Shown here in pieces: positions 16,803-26,224 of a DNA stretch of 53,094 nt. The number at the start of each line of letters is the position of its first letter. Position 1 is the first letter of the stretch. Below the pieces are notes generated by a model that ran no database searches, was not told the origin of the DNA, and worked only from the letters and a program-made list of their open reading frames with translations. Source of the stretch: Vibrio jasicida CAIM 1864 = LMG 25398 (GTDB lineage: Bacteria; Pseudomonadota; Gammaproteobacteria; Enterobacterales; Vibrionaceae); NCBI RefSeq assembly GCF_000400365.1, contig NZ_BAOG01000005.1, positions 1-53,094 of the forward strand, read 5' to 3'. The position numbers and the translations under genes are program-made.

Positions 16803-17201
16803 TTATACGATTTCCCAGCTGTGAGTCATCTCAACGCCTTCGCCCAACATCAGACATACTGAGCAGTATTTTTCTAATGAGTCCGCCGCCACTTTAGCTA
16901 CGATTTCTGGGTCCAGTGTTTCACCAGATACTTCAAAGTGAATGTTCACCTGAGTGAAGATACGTGGAGCCGTTTCACGGCGTTCCGTGGTGAGTTTCGC
17001 GTTGACAGAAGCCACTTTCTGACCTGCTGTTTTTAGACCATCAACAACGTCCACAGAGCTACAACCACCAGCAGCCATCAATACCATTTCCATTGGGCTT
17101 GGTGCCGTTGCACCGCCATTGCCATCCATCACGACTGAGTGACCAGATTGAGACTGACCGAGGAATTTAAAGTCTTCGACCCATTTTACTTCTGCTTGCA
17201 T
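16803..17201 (-). CDS. OsmC/Ohr-family hydroperoxide reductase-like protein
   Basis: This is a 132-residue protein. The two family cysteines are in GGCSSVDVV (about residue 47) and EKYCSVCLM (about residue 111), the pair that reduces organic hydroperoxides. ATG 17201 is preferred over 17213 because a GAGGGAA ribosome site precedes it. The sequence is closer to the YhfA branch of OsmC proteins, whose substrate is less certain than that of Ohr. It is divergent from the methionine sulphoxide reductase gene, so the pair forms an oxidative-stress cluster. Confidence 0.85.
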   Translation of the reverse strand: MQAEVKWVEDFKFLGQSQSGHSVVMDGNGGATAPSPMEMVLMAAGGCSSVDVVDGLKTAGQKVASVNAKLTTERRETAPRIFTQVNIHFEVSGETLDPEIVAKVAADSLEKYCSVCLMLGEGVEMTHSWEIV

Positions 17202-17386
17202 GGTTTCCCTCATTATTGCTTTTGCCTCATCGGAAACCTTCTACCAATGAGCGCTTGTTTCGTGCCGTTACTGTAGCCCTGTTGTGAGAAAGGGCAAAGA
17301 ATTTTTCGTAATCACTGCAATTTTTTCGCTCTTACTTCTGTCTTCTTACGTAACATTCATTGAGAAAAATGACGTTTGAGGAAGTT

Positions 17387-18529
17387 ATGAAGAAAGTATC
17401 TAAGCTATTGGTGGGCTTCTCATTCACACTCCCTGTACTGTTCATCTTGCTAAGTAAAACAGGTACGGCCGATACCATGGATAAGATGAACGCATCTGGT
17501 AAAACTGACATCGCAACACTCGCAGGTGGCTGCTTCTGGTGTACGGAATCAGATTTAGAACAATTGCCCGGCGTGTTAGACGTTGTCTCTGGTTACTCAG
17601 GTGGTGATTTAGAAAACCCAACTTATCGACAAGTCTCTTCTGGTAAATCAGGCCATATTGAAGTGATTGAGGTGAAGTACGATCCTGCCGTCGTGAACTA
17701 CGAACAAGTGCTGGACTACTTCTTCCGCCATATCGACCCGACTGACGACAAAGGCTCATTCGTCGACCGTGGCCCTCAATATCGCCCAGCGGTCTTCTAT
17801 CATAACGCCGAGCAGAAACAGATTGCTGAGCAATTTATGATGGAAATCGACAAGGCGATGATCTATCCAAAACCGTTGAAAACAGAACTGATCGAGTTTG
17901 AAAAGTTCTACCCTGCGGAGTCGTACCATCAGGATTACTACAAGAAGAGTAGCCTGAAGTACAAATACTACCGCTACGCATCAGGTCGCGATAAGTACCT
18001 CGACGAAGTGTTTGGTGAAGATCGTAAAGACAACCCAAAAACGCTGCGTGAACTTATCAACGAAAAAGAGTTAGTGACGAAAGTGAAGGTGTACGAAAAG
18101 CCTTCAGACAAAGAAATCAAAGCTAAATTGACTGAGCTTCAATACTACGTGACACAAGAAGAAGGTACGGAGCGTCCTTTTAACAACAAGTATTGGGATA
18201 ACAAAGAAGCAGGCATTTACGTTGATATCGTCACTGGTGAGCCTTTGTTCTCGTCAACGGATAAGTACAAATCGGGCACAGGTTGGCCAAGCTTTACGAG
18301 ACCAATTAACCCAGGCTACATCGTAGAGAAAACCGACTTTAAACTGGTTTATCCGCGCACCGAGATCCGCAGTAAGTTTGGTGATTCGCATATTGGTCAT
18401 GTATTTAAAGATGGTCCTAAGCCAACGGGATTACGTTACTGCATGAACTCAGCCGCAATGGAGTTTGTACCAGCGAACAAGATGGCGAGTTTAGGCTACG
18501 GCGATTATCTGTACCTATTTGATAAGTAG
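17387..18529 (+). CDS. msrAB: Exported bifunctional methionine sulphoxide reductase MsrA-MsrB
   Basis: This is a 380-residue fusion. An N-terminal hydrophobic signal or anchor (about 1-28) puts it in the envelope. The MsrA domain (about 41-200) has the catalytic GGCFWC motif (C49), which acts on S-sulphoxides. The MsrB domain (about 235-380) has [14 protein letters not shown] and the catalytic Cys in RYCMNSAAM (C352), acting on R-sulphoxides. The zinc CxxC pairs of many MsrB proteins are absent. ATG 17387 with GAGGA before it is the right start. It repairs oxidised envelope proteins and sits beside the OsmC-like gene. Confidence 0.94.
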   Translation: MKKVSKLLVGFSFTLPVLFILLSKTGTADTMDKMNASGKTDIATLAGGCFWCTESDLEQLPGVLDVVSGYSGGDLENPTYRQVSSGKSGHIEVIEVKYDPAVVNYEQVLDYFFRHIDPTDDKGSFVDRGPQYRPAVFYHNAEQKQIAEQFMMEIDKAMIYPKPLKTELIEFEKFYPAESYHQDYYKKSSLKYKYYRYASGRDKYLDEVFGEDRKDNPKTLRELINEKELVTKVKVYEKPSDKEIKAKLTELQYYVTQEEGTERPFNNKYWDNKEAGIYVDIVTGEPLFSSTDKYKSGTGWPSFTRPINPGYIVEKTDFKLVYPRTEIRSKFGDSHIGHVFKDGPKPTGLRYCMNSAAMEFVPANKMASLGYGDYLYLFDK

Positions 18530-18566
18530 CTAGTTGTAACCAAATTAGGAGTGAACATTCAGCGCA

Positions 18567-18713
18567 ATGAAAGGTTTTAAATCCAACCTTCCCATGAAAG
18601 TCTGTCCGGTCTGTCAGCGCCCATTTTCTTGGAGAAAGAAGTGGGCGCGAAATTGGGAGGAAATCGTTTATTGCTCTGAGCGTTGCCGAAGAAATAAATC
18701 AACGAAAACGTAG
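18567..18713 (+). CDS. DUF2256 mini-protein (48 residues), zinc-finger-like
   Basis: This short gene runs from ATG 18567 to TAG 18711-18713. The protein has the DUF2256 pattern: [14 protein letters not shown], then YCSERCRR. The four cysteines look like a zinc site and the rest is very basic, so nucleic-acid binding is plausible. An AGGAG ribosome site lies at 18547-18551. DUF2256 genes commonly accompany photolyase/cryptochrome genes in proteobacteria, and here it converges on the photolyase operon. The role is unknown. Confidence 0.85.
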   Translation: MKGFKSNLPMKVCPVCQRPFSWRKKWARNWEEIVYCSERCRRNKSTKT

Positions 18714-18774
18714 GTCACTCCGACCCTCTCTGGAGAACGCTATTTCCTTTGTATTAACGTTTGTATGCGTTCTC

Positions 18775-19482
18775 TTACCAAGGCAATAACGTCCCATCAT
18801 AAGCCCAAAACGCCCCGCTATCTTGAGGGGTTGCTTTTTCTATCAAGCCTAATAGATCCTTAGCGACTCGCTCTGGTGTAAACAGCTTTCCTTCTGGGAC
18901 ATTGGTGTGAAAAGGTGCCGACAAAGCGGTATCTGTGGTGCCAGGGTGAAGTGACAGCACCGTGCCATGTTTTACCATTCTTTGCCATTCGATCGACATG
19001 GTTTTGAGGAACATGTTTAACGCCGCTTTCGATGCACGATAGCTGTACCAACCACCTAACTGATTATCGCTAATGCTGCCAACTTTGGCCGAAATGGTCG
19101 CAAACTTAGGTGCAGTACTGCGCTTTAGCTTGGGCGTGAAGTATTTCGCCAACAGTAAACTTGGCAAAGTATTAACCGTGATGGTTTGCTGAAAAAAGTC
19201 TGCGTCGAGCGAATTAAGATTCTTCTCAGGGCCTTTCTCTTGGGTGTGCAACATACCAACGCAGTTCACCAACCAATCGACATGTTCAATTTGCTCACTG
19301 AACGCTTTTACCTGCTCGTCTTGCGATACATCCACTCGATACCAAATTACATTTGGGTGTTGCCAATCTGGTTGCAGCTTACGATAAGTGGCATGCACAC
19401 GAGCTTGAGGGAACCGCAAAGTGGCTTCTTGAACCATCGCTAAACCAATGCCACCGTTGCCACCAACAATCAGGATGTCCAT
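18775..19482 (-). CDS. SDR-family oxidoreductase, CsgA/C-factor-like
   Basis: This is a 235-residue short-chain dehydrogenase. The Rossmann glycine motif is ILIVGGNGGIGLAMV at the N-terminus, NCVG is the family NNAG-like motif, and the catalytic YxxxK is in YSYRASKAALNM. ATG 19482 overlaps the stop of the photolyase gene as TGATG, which implies translational coupling. It often follows photolyase genes in marine gammaproteobacteria (from memory). The substrate is unknown and the enzyme need not be involved in DNA repair. A longer frame reaching 19563 lies inside the photolyase gene and is rejected. Confidence 0.88.
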   Translation of the reverse strand: MDILIVGGNGGIGLAMVQEATLRFPQARVHATYRKLQPDWQHPNVIWYRVDVSQDEQVKAFSEQIEHVDWLVNCVGMLHTQEKGPEKNLNSLDADFFQQTITVNTLPSLLLAKYFTPKLKRSTAPKFATISAKVGSISDNQLGGWYSYRASKAALNMFLKTMSIEWQRMVKHGTVLSLHPGTTDTALSAPFHTNVPEGKLFTPERVAKDLLGLIEKATPQDSGAFWAYDGTLLPW

Positions 19483-21026
19483 CACAAGCTCTCCAAGTTT
19501 TTCATATAATGCTCTGCGGTTTGTAATATCGCATTCCGCTTTTCTTCTTCCATATTGTCCCAAGAGCGGAAAATCATCCCGATTCGTGGATTGGTTGCGA
19601 GACGCTTATCGTGCTTGTTCATAAAGCGCCAATACAAGCTGTTAAACGGGCACGAGCCTTCTCCACTGCGCGATTTATTGTCGTAATGGCAGCCCTTACA
19701 GTAATCGCTCATTTTGTTGATGTAAGAACCACTCGCCGCGTAAGGTTTGGTGCCAACAATGCCGCCATCCGCAAACAATGCCATGCCGCGTGTGTTAGGC
19801 ATTTCGACCCATTCAATCGCATCAACATAGATACCGAGATACCACTCATCCACTTGGTCTGGGTCGATTTCGGTTAGCAAACAAAAATTGCCAGTGACCA
19901 TCAAGCGTTGGATGTGGTGTGCGTAAGCGTAATCGAGAGACTGACCAATCGCATTATGCATACAAGCCATTTTGGTTTCGCCATTCCAAAAGAAGTCCGG
20001 CAACTTTCTTTCTGCGTCCAACTCGTTCTTTTTCGGGTAGTGAGGCATATTCGCCCAGTAGACGCCTCGGATGTATTCTCGCCATCCCAATATTTGGCGA
20101 ATAAACCCTTCGACTTGAGAAATGTCGATGTCCGCGTTGGAATGAAATGCCTTGAGTGATGCATCAATGACTTCTCTCGGGTGCAGCAATTTGCTGTTGA
20201 GCGAGAATGAAATTCGACTGTGATACAAGCTCCACTTAGCATCGTGCTGACCTGTCATGGCGTCTTGAAAACGGCCGAACAACGGTAGACAGACTTGGCA
20301 GAAATGCGCGAGTAAAGACAAGCTTTGCGCGCGATTAATCGGCCACAACAAGTCCCCTTCGAGATTTCCGATGGTTTTGATGTCATGTTCTGCCAACCGC
20401 TCAACAATGCCGCGGACGTCGGTACTGAACATCAAAGGTTGTGGCAGTTGTTCAATGTCTTTGGCTTTAAGCTTATTACGGTTGTTGGCATCGTAATTCC
20501 ATTTTCCGCCGACGGGTTTTCCGTCTTGCATTAAGATGTCGAAGCGCTTTCGCATCCGGCGGTAGAAGTGCTCCATCATAATGTGTTTGCCTTGAGGAAA
20601 CTGCGATTCTATTTCTTCAAACGGCAACAAAAAGTGTTCCGAATCGACACAACGCGTCACAACCCCATCAAGCTTTAGTTTGGCTAACTGCTCTAGTAAA
20701 CGGTATTCATCGGGGCGTTGATATTCAAACTTACTTGCACCAACCTCGCTCGCGTAGTGTTGCAAGACTTGCTCAAGATCGTCGAAGGATTGTGTGTCAT
20801 CCAACGTGAGATGCAAAACTTGATGCCCCTCGCTCTGACGCTCTTTCGCAAACTGTTCCATTGCAGAAAAGAACGCACAAACTTTCTGAATATGGTGCGT
20901 GACGTAAGTATTCTCTTGCTTGAGCTCCGCAATCAGGTAAAGCACTTGCTCATCCGGTTGCTGAAACCAAGAGTGCTCACTGTTGAGTTGATCGCCCAAG
21001 ATCAATCGTACGGTTTCAAATTGCAT
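19482..21026 (-). CDS. phrB: Prokaryotic (6-4) photolyase with a 4Fe-4S cluster (FeS-BCP/PhrB type)
   Basis: This is a 514-residue flavoprotein that uses blue light to repair (6-4) photoproducts. The N-terminal domain starts RLILGDQLN, typical of this branch rather than classical CPD photolyases. The C-terminal catalytic domain includes GWREYIRGVYW. The four cluster cysteines are C355 (KMACMHN), C443 and C446 (YCKGC), and C459 (GSCPFN). Their spacing equals that of Agrobacterium PhrB (C350, C438, C441, C454) shifted by five residues. Its ATG overlaps the Cry-DASH stop as TAATG and its stop overlaps the SDR start. Confidence 0.94.
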   Translation of the reverse strand: MQFETVRLILGDQLNSEHSWFQQPDEQVLYLIAELKQENTYVTHHIQKVCAFFSAMEQFAKERQSEGHQVLHLTLDDTQSFDDLEQVLQHYASEVGASKFEYQRPDEYRLLEQLAKLKLDGVVTRCVDSEHFLLPFEEIESQFPQGKHIMMEHFYRRMRKRFDILMQDGKPVGGKWNYDANNRNKLKAKDIEQLPQPLMFSTDVRGIVERLAEHDIKTIGNLEGDLLWPINRAQSLSLLAHFCQVCLPLFGRFQDAMTGQHDAKWSLYHSRISFSLNSKLLHPREVIDASLKAFHSNADIDISQVEGFIRQILGWREYIRGVYWANMPHYPKKNELDAERKLPDFFWNGETKMACMHNAIGQSLDYAYAHHIQRLMVTGNFCLLTEIDPDQVDEWYLGIYVDAIEWVEMPNTRGMALFADGGIVGTKPYAASGSYINKMSDYCKGCHYDNKSRSGEGSCPFNSLYWRFMNKHDKRLATNPRIGMIFRSWDNMEEEKRNAILQTAEHYMKNLESL

Positions 21027-22378
21027 TACGGTTTCCCCGATGACGAAGCTTTGTCACTGCTGCCCATCACAATCGGCCAATCGACCATGTCTACACTATC
21101 CAAATGCGCGCCAGCACAACGACCTTGCCACCTATCGATGAATTCCATGTGCGGATCGTACATTTCGGTTTGCTTTTCAAGGTTGAATTGTCGTGAACCA
21201 CGCGGATCAGCACCAACGCCTGCTAGGTATTGCCAATTTCCCCAGTTTGATGCCACATCGTAATCAACCAGTTGTGACTCAAAGTACGCCGCGCCATAAC
21301 GCCAATCGAGGCCAAGCTCATGCACTAAACAACTGGCGACTAACTGCCTACCACGATTCGACATATAACCGGTTTCATTAAGCTGATGCATACACGCGTT
21401 CACGATAGGAAATGGCGTTTCACCTTTCTTCCATTGCTGGAAACGGTGCGCGTAATAGCTGGTGAGTGGTGCTTGATTTTGGATGCCACCGAATCGGAAG
21501 AGCTGCCGCTTGTATCGACGGGCATAACAATAAAAGTATTCACGCCAAAGCAGTTCGAAGTAAATCCAATAGGTTGAATCATTTGCGCCATTCGCGGCTT
21601 CATAACGTTTCAACATGGCATAAATGGTTTTCGGAGAAAGACCCCCATGAGCTAACCAAGGAGAGAACTTGGTGGAGTAATCCATGCCATCTAAACCGTT
21701 ACGCGTTTGTTTATATTCGCTTGCTAGTGTTGAAGCAAAATACTGACGACAATGTTCAAGCCCTGCTCGCTCACCGCCGGTAAACAGGCTTGGCTGGACA
21801 TCGCGGGTCAAACTCAACGTCGGCAGTGCGAGTTCGTCTGGCAGCGTAGGCAACGTTGTTATTGCTTCTACAGGTTCAGCTAGAGCGAGTTTCTCAACCT
21901 TTTTTCGGAACTTGGTGAAGGTGTCAGGAAGCGCCTCAAGCTCAAACGGTAAATCTTCGACACAGAACAAGCTGCGAACTTCACTTTGGACAATAGCCAA
22001 ATGCGGCGCTTGTGCTTGAATCTTATCGACCACATCTTGTTCGTCTGATCCAGAGACCGCATCTACAAAGAGATGGGTCACATCAAGCTTGTCAGTAACA
22101 TATTTGATTGCTTGGTAAGGAGGTAAGTCAACGACCTGTAAACGTTGATTAAGTGCATTCAAAGACAAGCTGAGGCAATGCAGTGACTCGTCCAAAAACT
22201 GTTGTTTGGCGGACCCAAATTCCGGAGTTTGTGCGTATTGCTTTAGGTAGGGCGACATTTTTGGATAGCAGTATATACAAATGAGCTCTTCGACCTCAGC
22301 AGATGCTCGGAGCAGGAGCGGATTGTCATGCAATCTCAAATCGTTGGTGAACCAATACAATCCTATAGTCTTGTTCAA
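21026..22378 (-). CDS. Cryptochrome-DASH, single-stranded-DNA photolyase
   Basis: This is a 450-residue flavoprotein of the cryptochrome/photolyase family. It starts [17 protein letters not shown], and the catalytic domain has [27 protein letters not shown] and the DASH-typical [24 protein letters not shown] proteins bind FAD plus a folate antenna and repair cyclobutane dimers in single-stranded DNA. The start is TTG 22378 with AAGGAG before it, an uncommon start codon that keeps synthesis modest. It is the first gene of the three-gene light-repair operon. Confidence 0.93.
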   Translation of the reverse strand: MNKTIGLYWFTNDLRLHDNPLLLRASAEVEELICIYCYPKMSPYLKQYAQTPEFGSAKQQFLDESLHCLSLSLNALNQRLQVVDLPPYQAIKYVTDKLDVTHLFVDAVSGSDEQDVVDKIQAQAPHLAIVQSEVRSLFCVEDLPFELEALPDTFTKFRKKVEKLALAEPVEAITTLPTLPDELALPTLSLTRDVQPSLFTGGERAGLEHCRQYFASTLASEYKQTRNGLDGMDYSTKFSPWLAHGGLSPKTIYAMLKRYEAANGANDSTYWIYFELLWREYFYCYARRYKRQLFRFGGIQNQAPLTSYYAHRFQQWKKGETPFPIVNACMHQLNETGYMSNRGRQLVASCLVHELGLDWRYGAAYFESQLVDYDVASNWGNWQYLAGVGADPRGSRQFNLEKQTEMYDPHMEFIDRWQGRCAGAHLDSVDMVDWPIVMGSSDKASSSGKP

Positions 22379-22676
22379 GTGACGCTCCTTACTACTCTAT
22401 TCTGTTATGTGCATGCCAAGTTTTACGCATCACCATTGGTCACGATCATCGCATCATTTAGATTGCTGAAATCTTCATCAAACAAACTTCTTTAGTAAAC
22501 AAAATGTTATGGATAAATTTATAAGTTATGAAAGATTAAGTAAGAATTCATGAAACCGTTTGATTATTCGCTCAAGTTTTTTAAAAAAACCGTACAAAAA
22601 TGACAAAAATTAAAGCGATATTGTTTTATATCCGTTACCCTTAGCCCAATTGCATTTTGCTTGTAACACCGCAGAA
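22379..22676. other. Divergent intergenic region between cry-DASH and a GGDEF gene
   Basis: About 300 AT-rich bases carry the divergent promoters. I find no clear operator, RNA or small gene. A 17-codon frame at 22550-22603 has no ribosome site. Confidence 0.4.
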
Positions 22677-23690
22677 ATGACCGACGAATTTAAAAAATCG
22701 ACCGCTAATTTAAAAAAAGCGGTGCCCTTAATGATCAAAAACCACGTAGCGGCAACACCAGCCAACTACGCGCTTTGGTATACCTACGTAGATAAGACCA
22801 TTCCAGAGTTGAACCAAGAAATGGATATGGTTCTGGAAAATTACGACGTATGCCCTCCTGCTATGCACAAACTGCTCTACAACAACTATGTAGCAAGCAA
22901 AGCAGAGACCAGCATAGAAGATCTTAAAACCAACGTAGAAGTGCTGTTGGGTGAGGTCTCCAGCTCTATGACAGACACCATCACTGATACGTCCTCCTTT
23001 TCTGACATGGTCGACAAAAGCTTTAATAAGCTAGAGAAAGTCGAAGACAGCAGCCTCAGCATTGAAGAAGTCATGAATGTTGTACGACAGCTTGTTGTTG
23101 AGTCTCGTGAAATTCGCCATTCAACCAAGTTTCTCAACAGCCAACTGACCAATGCGAGCGAAGAAATTTCTCGTCTCAAAAATCAGCTTGCTGAAGTACA
23201 GAAAGACGCCTTATTTGACGGCCTCTCCAAGCTGTATAATCGTCGTGCCTTCGATAACGACCTACGTATGCTGATTGACAGCAAACAGGCAATGACACTG
23301 ATTATGCTTGATATCGACCATTTCAAAGCATTTAACGACAATTATGGTCACTTATTCGGTGATACGGTGATCAAAGCGATTGCGCGTCGCTTACAACAAA
23401 GCTGTCGAGATGGCATCAGTGCCTACCGTTTTGGTGGAGAAGAGTTTGCGGTGATTGTGCCAAACAAATCATTGAGAATCTCTCGTCAATACGCGGATAC
23501 GTTGAGACGAATGATTGAGAAGTTGCGTGTCCGCGACAAACGCTCAGGTAGCCAAGTGCACAGTATTACTGCCTCATTTGGAGTTGCGGAATTTGAAATT
23601 GGCGACACGCCAGAAAGCTTGGTCAACAAAGCCGACAAACAACTTTATGAAGCGAAGCAACTCGGCCGCAACCGTGTCATGCCGCTGTAA
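22677..23690 (+). CDS. Cytosolic diguanylate cyclase (GGDEF)
   Basis: This is a 337-residue protein without membrane segments. About 1-170 is a helical sensory/dimer region (FKKSTANLKKAVPLMIKNHVAATPANYALWYTYVD) followed by a coiled coil. The GGDEF domain covers about 175-337 with active site RFGGEEF. The inhibitory I-site RxxD expected five residues before GGEEF reads RDGI, so product feedback is probably lost. The start is ATG 22677. It makes cyclic di-GMP. The N-terminal region resembles that of other Vibrio diguanylate cyclases that start the same way. Confidence 0.9.
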   Translation: MTDEFKKSTANLKKAVPLMIKNHVAATPANYALWYTYVDKTIPELNQEMDMVLENYDVCPPAMHKLLYNNYVASKAETSIEDLKTNVEVLLGEVSSSMTDTITDTSSFSDMVDKSFNKLEKVEDSSLSIEEVMNVVRQLVVESREIRHSTKFLNSQLTNASEEISRLKNQLAEVQKDALFDGLSKLYNRRAFDNDLRMLIDSKQAMTLIMLDIDHFKAFNDNYGHLFGDTVIKAIARRLQQSCRDGISAYRFGGEEFAVIVPNKSLRISRQYADTLRRMIEKLRVRDKRSGSQVHSITASFGVAEFEIGDTPESLVNKADKQLYEAKQLGRNRVMPL

Positions 23691-23720
23691 GACTGATTTC
23701 CCGGTAAATAAAACACTCAA

Positions 23721-23752
23721 GCAAAACCCCAAGCACGTGCTTGGGGTTTTGC
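23721..23752. terminator. Strong bidirectional terminator
   Basis: A perfect palindrome with arms GCAAAACCCCAAGCAC and GTGCTTGGGGTTTTGC lies between converging genes (stops at 23690 and 23794). It is usable in both directions. Confidence 0.88.
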
Positions 23753-23793
23753 TTTCTTGGGCTGGATCGTTATTTTTTTCGCTTCTTAAAGCA

Positions 23794-24372
23794 TCAGTCA
23801 ATGCTGTAGCAGTAACTTAAGAAGTAATCTTCACCGTTTTTCGCGGTAAATTCTTTATCTTCACTGCACGCCATTGGTTTGCCTTTTTTGTCGCCTTTGA
23901 TCAAGCTGATCCAATGACGCATGGCTGTTGGGGCGTTACCCGTCAGCTCAGGGCTAAACGTGGTACGGGTTTCTAGTTGGATATCGTCGATGTCCATCAA
24001 CTCAACACAACCTGTGCCTTTGTGACAACCAAACAGCACTTCAGCGTGGCTTCCAGATTCGTCTTTAAACAGAATCGATTTCGGATCTTCTTTCTCACCA
24101 GTGTACGCTACGAAGTGCTTTGGACTTTTAAGGCCACTGTGCGTACCGTCTTTGAAGTAAGCCATTACGTGACGGTAGTCGATAACGTAACTGGATACAT
24201 CTTGGTGTGACCCATTCTCTAGTGGGAACATTCGGTCTAGTAGTTGCTTCGCCTTAATTTGCTTTTCGCTTTGCTGCTCAGCACTTACCGCCTCGACGGC
24301 AAATACGGCTTCAGCGATAATTGGGCGTTGTTGTTCTTGGATGTCTTTTTTATCGAAGTTCAGCATATTCAT
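23794..24372 (-). CDS. Free-standing malate-synthase-G insertion-domain-like protein
   Basis: This 192-residue protein is not a full enzyme. From about residue 45 on, it follows a stretch of malate synthase G. LLDRMFPLENGSHQDVSSY corresponds to the segment with GSH-DV in GlcB, then FKDGTHSGLKSPKHFVAYTG, ILFKDESGSHAEVLF, DIDDIQLETRTTF, and RHWISLIKGD for the YRNWLGLMKGD block. None of the GlcB catalytic residues lie in this part, so catalysis is not expected. It is divergent from a RamB-like regulator, the family that controls acetate and glyoxylate genes elsewhere. It could be a regulatory or chaperone-like partner. The match is by memory. Confidence 0.55.
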   Translation of the reverse strand: MNMLNFDKKDIQEQQRPIIAEAVFAVEAVSAEQQSEKQIKAKQLLDRMFPLENGSHQDVSSYVIDYRHVMAYFKDGTHSGLKSPKHFVAYTGEKEDPKSILFKDESGSHAEVLFGCHKGTGCVELMDIDDIQLETRTTFSPELTGNAPTAMRHWISLIKGDKKGKPMACSEDKEFTAKNGEDYFLSYCYSID

Positions 24373-24522
24373 CGTCGTTTCCTCTCACTTAAACACTCTT
24401 CCTAGAGTAAAAACTTAAAACCTCTGTTTAAGTTTCAGGCAAATTTGTGAAGTTGATGGTTAATTTCCTTGCCTGCTCAGTATGTAGACTAGCGAAATAT
24501 TGACTACAATTTCACAACAAAA

Positions 24523-24545
24523 ATTTTACAATGTGAATTTTACAA
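24523..24545 (+). promoter_or_regulatory. Direct repeat ATTTTACAA x2 at the regulator start
   Basis: ATTTTACAA occurs at 24523-24531 and again at 24537-24545, 14 nt apart, the second touching the ATG at 24547. The placement fits autoregulation by the XRE regulator. This is an inference. Confidence 0.4.
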
Positions 24546-24546
24546 A

Positions 24547-26103
24547 ATGTCTGTGTCAAAAAGTCTTATCCGCCAATCTCATTTCTTGGGTACGAAAATT
24601 CGCAACCTAAGGAAAAACAACCATTTAACGATGGAGGATTTGTCTGCGCGTTGTGTAAGGATAAATCCAGAGTACGCGCCTTCCGTTTCTTACCTATCGA
24701 TGATCGAACGTGGAAAACGCGTACCGAGCATCGATATGTTGGAAGTGATCGCCGAAGTTTTCCAAAAAGAACCCGCTTGGTTTTTGGACGATGAGCCAGA
24801 GCTCGAAGCCATCACGCCCAATAAAGGCAACCGTGGCGGCATTAACGGGATGGCGCTCGAACCCAGCTTCTTGTTCTCTAACGATATCCTGCAAATCGCG
24901 ATACCAGAGATGCTCTCCCAAACAGGTATCACTGGGCGTCAGTTTGCTCATCTTTTGATTCGTGCTCACCAAGAAAATCATCAAAACCACTTTCCAGACT
25001 TAGAAAGAGCGGCAGAAGAAGTCGGCTTAAAACGTTTGAATCTATCGGTTGAAGACTTAATCGACATTGCCAAAAGCTTGGGATTGGACATTCGTTGGAT
25101 TGATCGCGCCCCTCAAGATGTGGTTGATGAACTGGGGGTCAGCGCCAAACAACTCGTGACTTCTTTTATGGAAGCCCCTGGCACGATTTACCTGAATAAA
25201 CGAATGCGTGATTACCCCACTCGCTTAAAGTACGACTTGGCTGTGTATATTGGTCACAGGGTGCTACACAGCAGTGATGGTATGAGCAATGTGCTCTCTA
25301 TTGGTCACCAGAACAATTGGGAACAGACAGACAGCCCGGTGTCGAACTCAGAGCTAAACTCTCAAGATATCCTCCAGGCATGGCGCGATTTTGAGTCGAG
25401 TTTCTTTGCCGGTGCATTACTCTGTCCAAAAGTGCCATTTCGCCAATTACTCGATCGCTCAGGTTATGAAATCGATGTTCACAAAAAAGCGGGCGTCTCC
25501 CCTTCTGTCGCAATGCGCCGCATGACGGTGGTATCGCCGTACCCACATTGGCATTACTTTGATGCTTATGGACCAGGTAAGCTCAAAGCGGTTTATCGTG
25601 GTAATGGTATTCCACTCCCTTGGGGGAACATGCGCAAAGTGAATGACCCTTGTCAACACTGGGCAGTCTTCCGTCGTCTGTCACAGCCGCTAGATACCAG
25701 CTCAGCACAGATCTCGATTCTCAATGTTGGTAATGAACCACGCATCTACTGTTGTGAATCAGTCAATGTATTTGATCCAGCAGGAAACAATCGCGTGCTT
25801 TGTGCTGGCATTGACCTCAACCCGGCTATTTCTGCACAGGGTGGGGATGCGATTGCAATTGCAGAAGAGCTAAAATCGCTGTGTGTCTCTTCAGGGGGCA
25901 GTACGGTGATTCCACAGCACATCAAAAAGGATCTGACGACGATAGCTAAGATCCTCAATATCAATTGGATTGAACGAGGAATTCAAACTCAAGCAAGATT
26001 GATTTGTTCAAGAGGCGCGGTATGTCCAAGACAACCGAGTTGCTATAACAAGTGTGGTGATTCAGGAGATACTGGAGACGAGGTGCAAGTTCTTGACCTA
26101 TAG
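24547..26103 (+). CDS. XRE-family regulator with DUF3612/RamB-like C-terminal region
   Basis: This is a 518-residue cytosolic regulator. The HTH is at about 10-75 (IRNLRKNNHLTMEDLSARC, YLSMIERGKRVPS). The long remainder resembles DUF3612 and, at the end, the cysteine-bearing tail of the short-chain fatty-acyl regulator family (ICSRGAVCPRQPSCYNKCG). RamB and its relatives in that family control glyoxylate-cycle and propionate genes in response to acyl-CoA. The middle part (about 150-260) resembles an inactive IrrE/ImmA-like fold (inference). The neighbour is the malate-synthase-domain protein, which fits acetate metabolism. Confidence 0.78.
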   Translation: MSVSKSLIRQSHFLGTKIRNLRKNNHLTMEDLSARCVRINPEYAPSVSYLSMIERGKRVPSIDMLEVIAEVFQKEPAWFLDDEPELEAITPNKGNRGGINGMALEPSFLFSNDILQIAIPEMLSQTGITGRQFAHLLIRAHQENHQNHFPDLERAAEEVGLKRLNLSVEDLIDIAKSLGLDIRWIDRAPQDVVDELGVSAKQLVTSFMEAPGTIYLNKRMRDYPTRLKYDLAVYIGHRVLHSSDGMSNVLSIGHQNNWEQTDSPVSNSELNSQDILQAWRDFESSFFAGALLCPKVPFRQLLDRSGYEIDVHKKAGVSPSVAMRRMTVVSPYPHWHYFDAYGPGKLKAVYRGNGIPLPWGNMRKVNDPCQHWAVFRRLSQPLDTSSAQISILNVGNEPRIYCCESVNVFDPAGNNRVLCAGIDLNPAISAQGGDAIAIAEELKSLCVSSGGSTVIPQHIKKDLTTIAKILNINWIERGIQTQARLICSRGAVCPRQPSCYNKCGDSGDTGDEVQVLDL

Positions 26104-26106
26104 AAA

Positions 26107-26214
26107 GAAAAAACGCCAATCACAATAAAGGTGATTGGCGGTATATACTTGTGAACAATGTGTATTCACTAACAACGTCAGTTGGCTAGGTGACCCTCGG
26201 CTTAATAAGGGTCA
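26107..26214 (-). ncRNA. qrr: Qrr quorum-regulatory small RNA
   Basis: Read on the minus strand, the RNA begins TGACCC and folds its 5' end (TGACCCTT with AAGCCGAGGGTCA). It then contains the conserved Qrr core CACCTAGCCAACTGACG, TTGTTAGTGAA. It ends in a perfect terminator hairpin (26114-26140: CGCCAATCAC, loop of 7, GTGATTGGCG) plus a T-run. The length of about 108 nt matches Qrr RNAs. The start at 26214 is exactly 12 nt from the -12 element. Qrr RNAs work with Hfq to repress the LuxR/OpaR-type master regulator and activate AphA at low cell density. I cannot say which of the five Vibrio copies this is. Confidence 0.95.
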
Positions 26215-26224
26215 ATCTGTATAA

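Noticed and set aside
19482..19563. Longer N-terminus for the SDR
   Set aside because: It would run inside the photolyase gene; the Rossmann motif begins right after the TGATG overlap.
22550..22603. 17-codon frame before the GGDEF gene
   Set aside because: No ribosome site and no notable composition.
26114..26140. Hairpin first read as the terminator of the 24547-26103 gene
   Set aside because: The T-run lies on the minus strand and the hairpin is the 3' end of the Qrr RNA. It may also act on the plus strand, but that is secondary.
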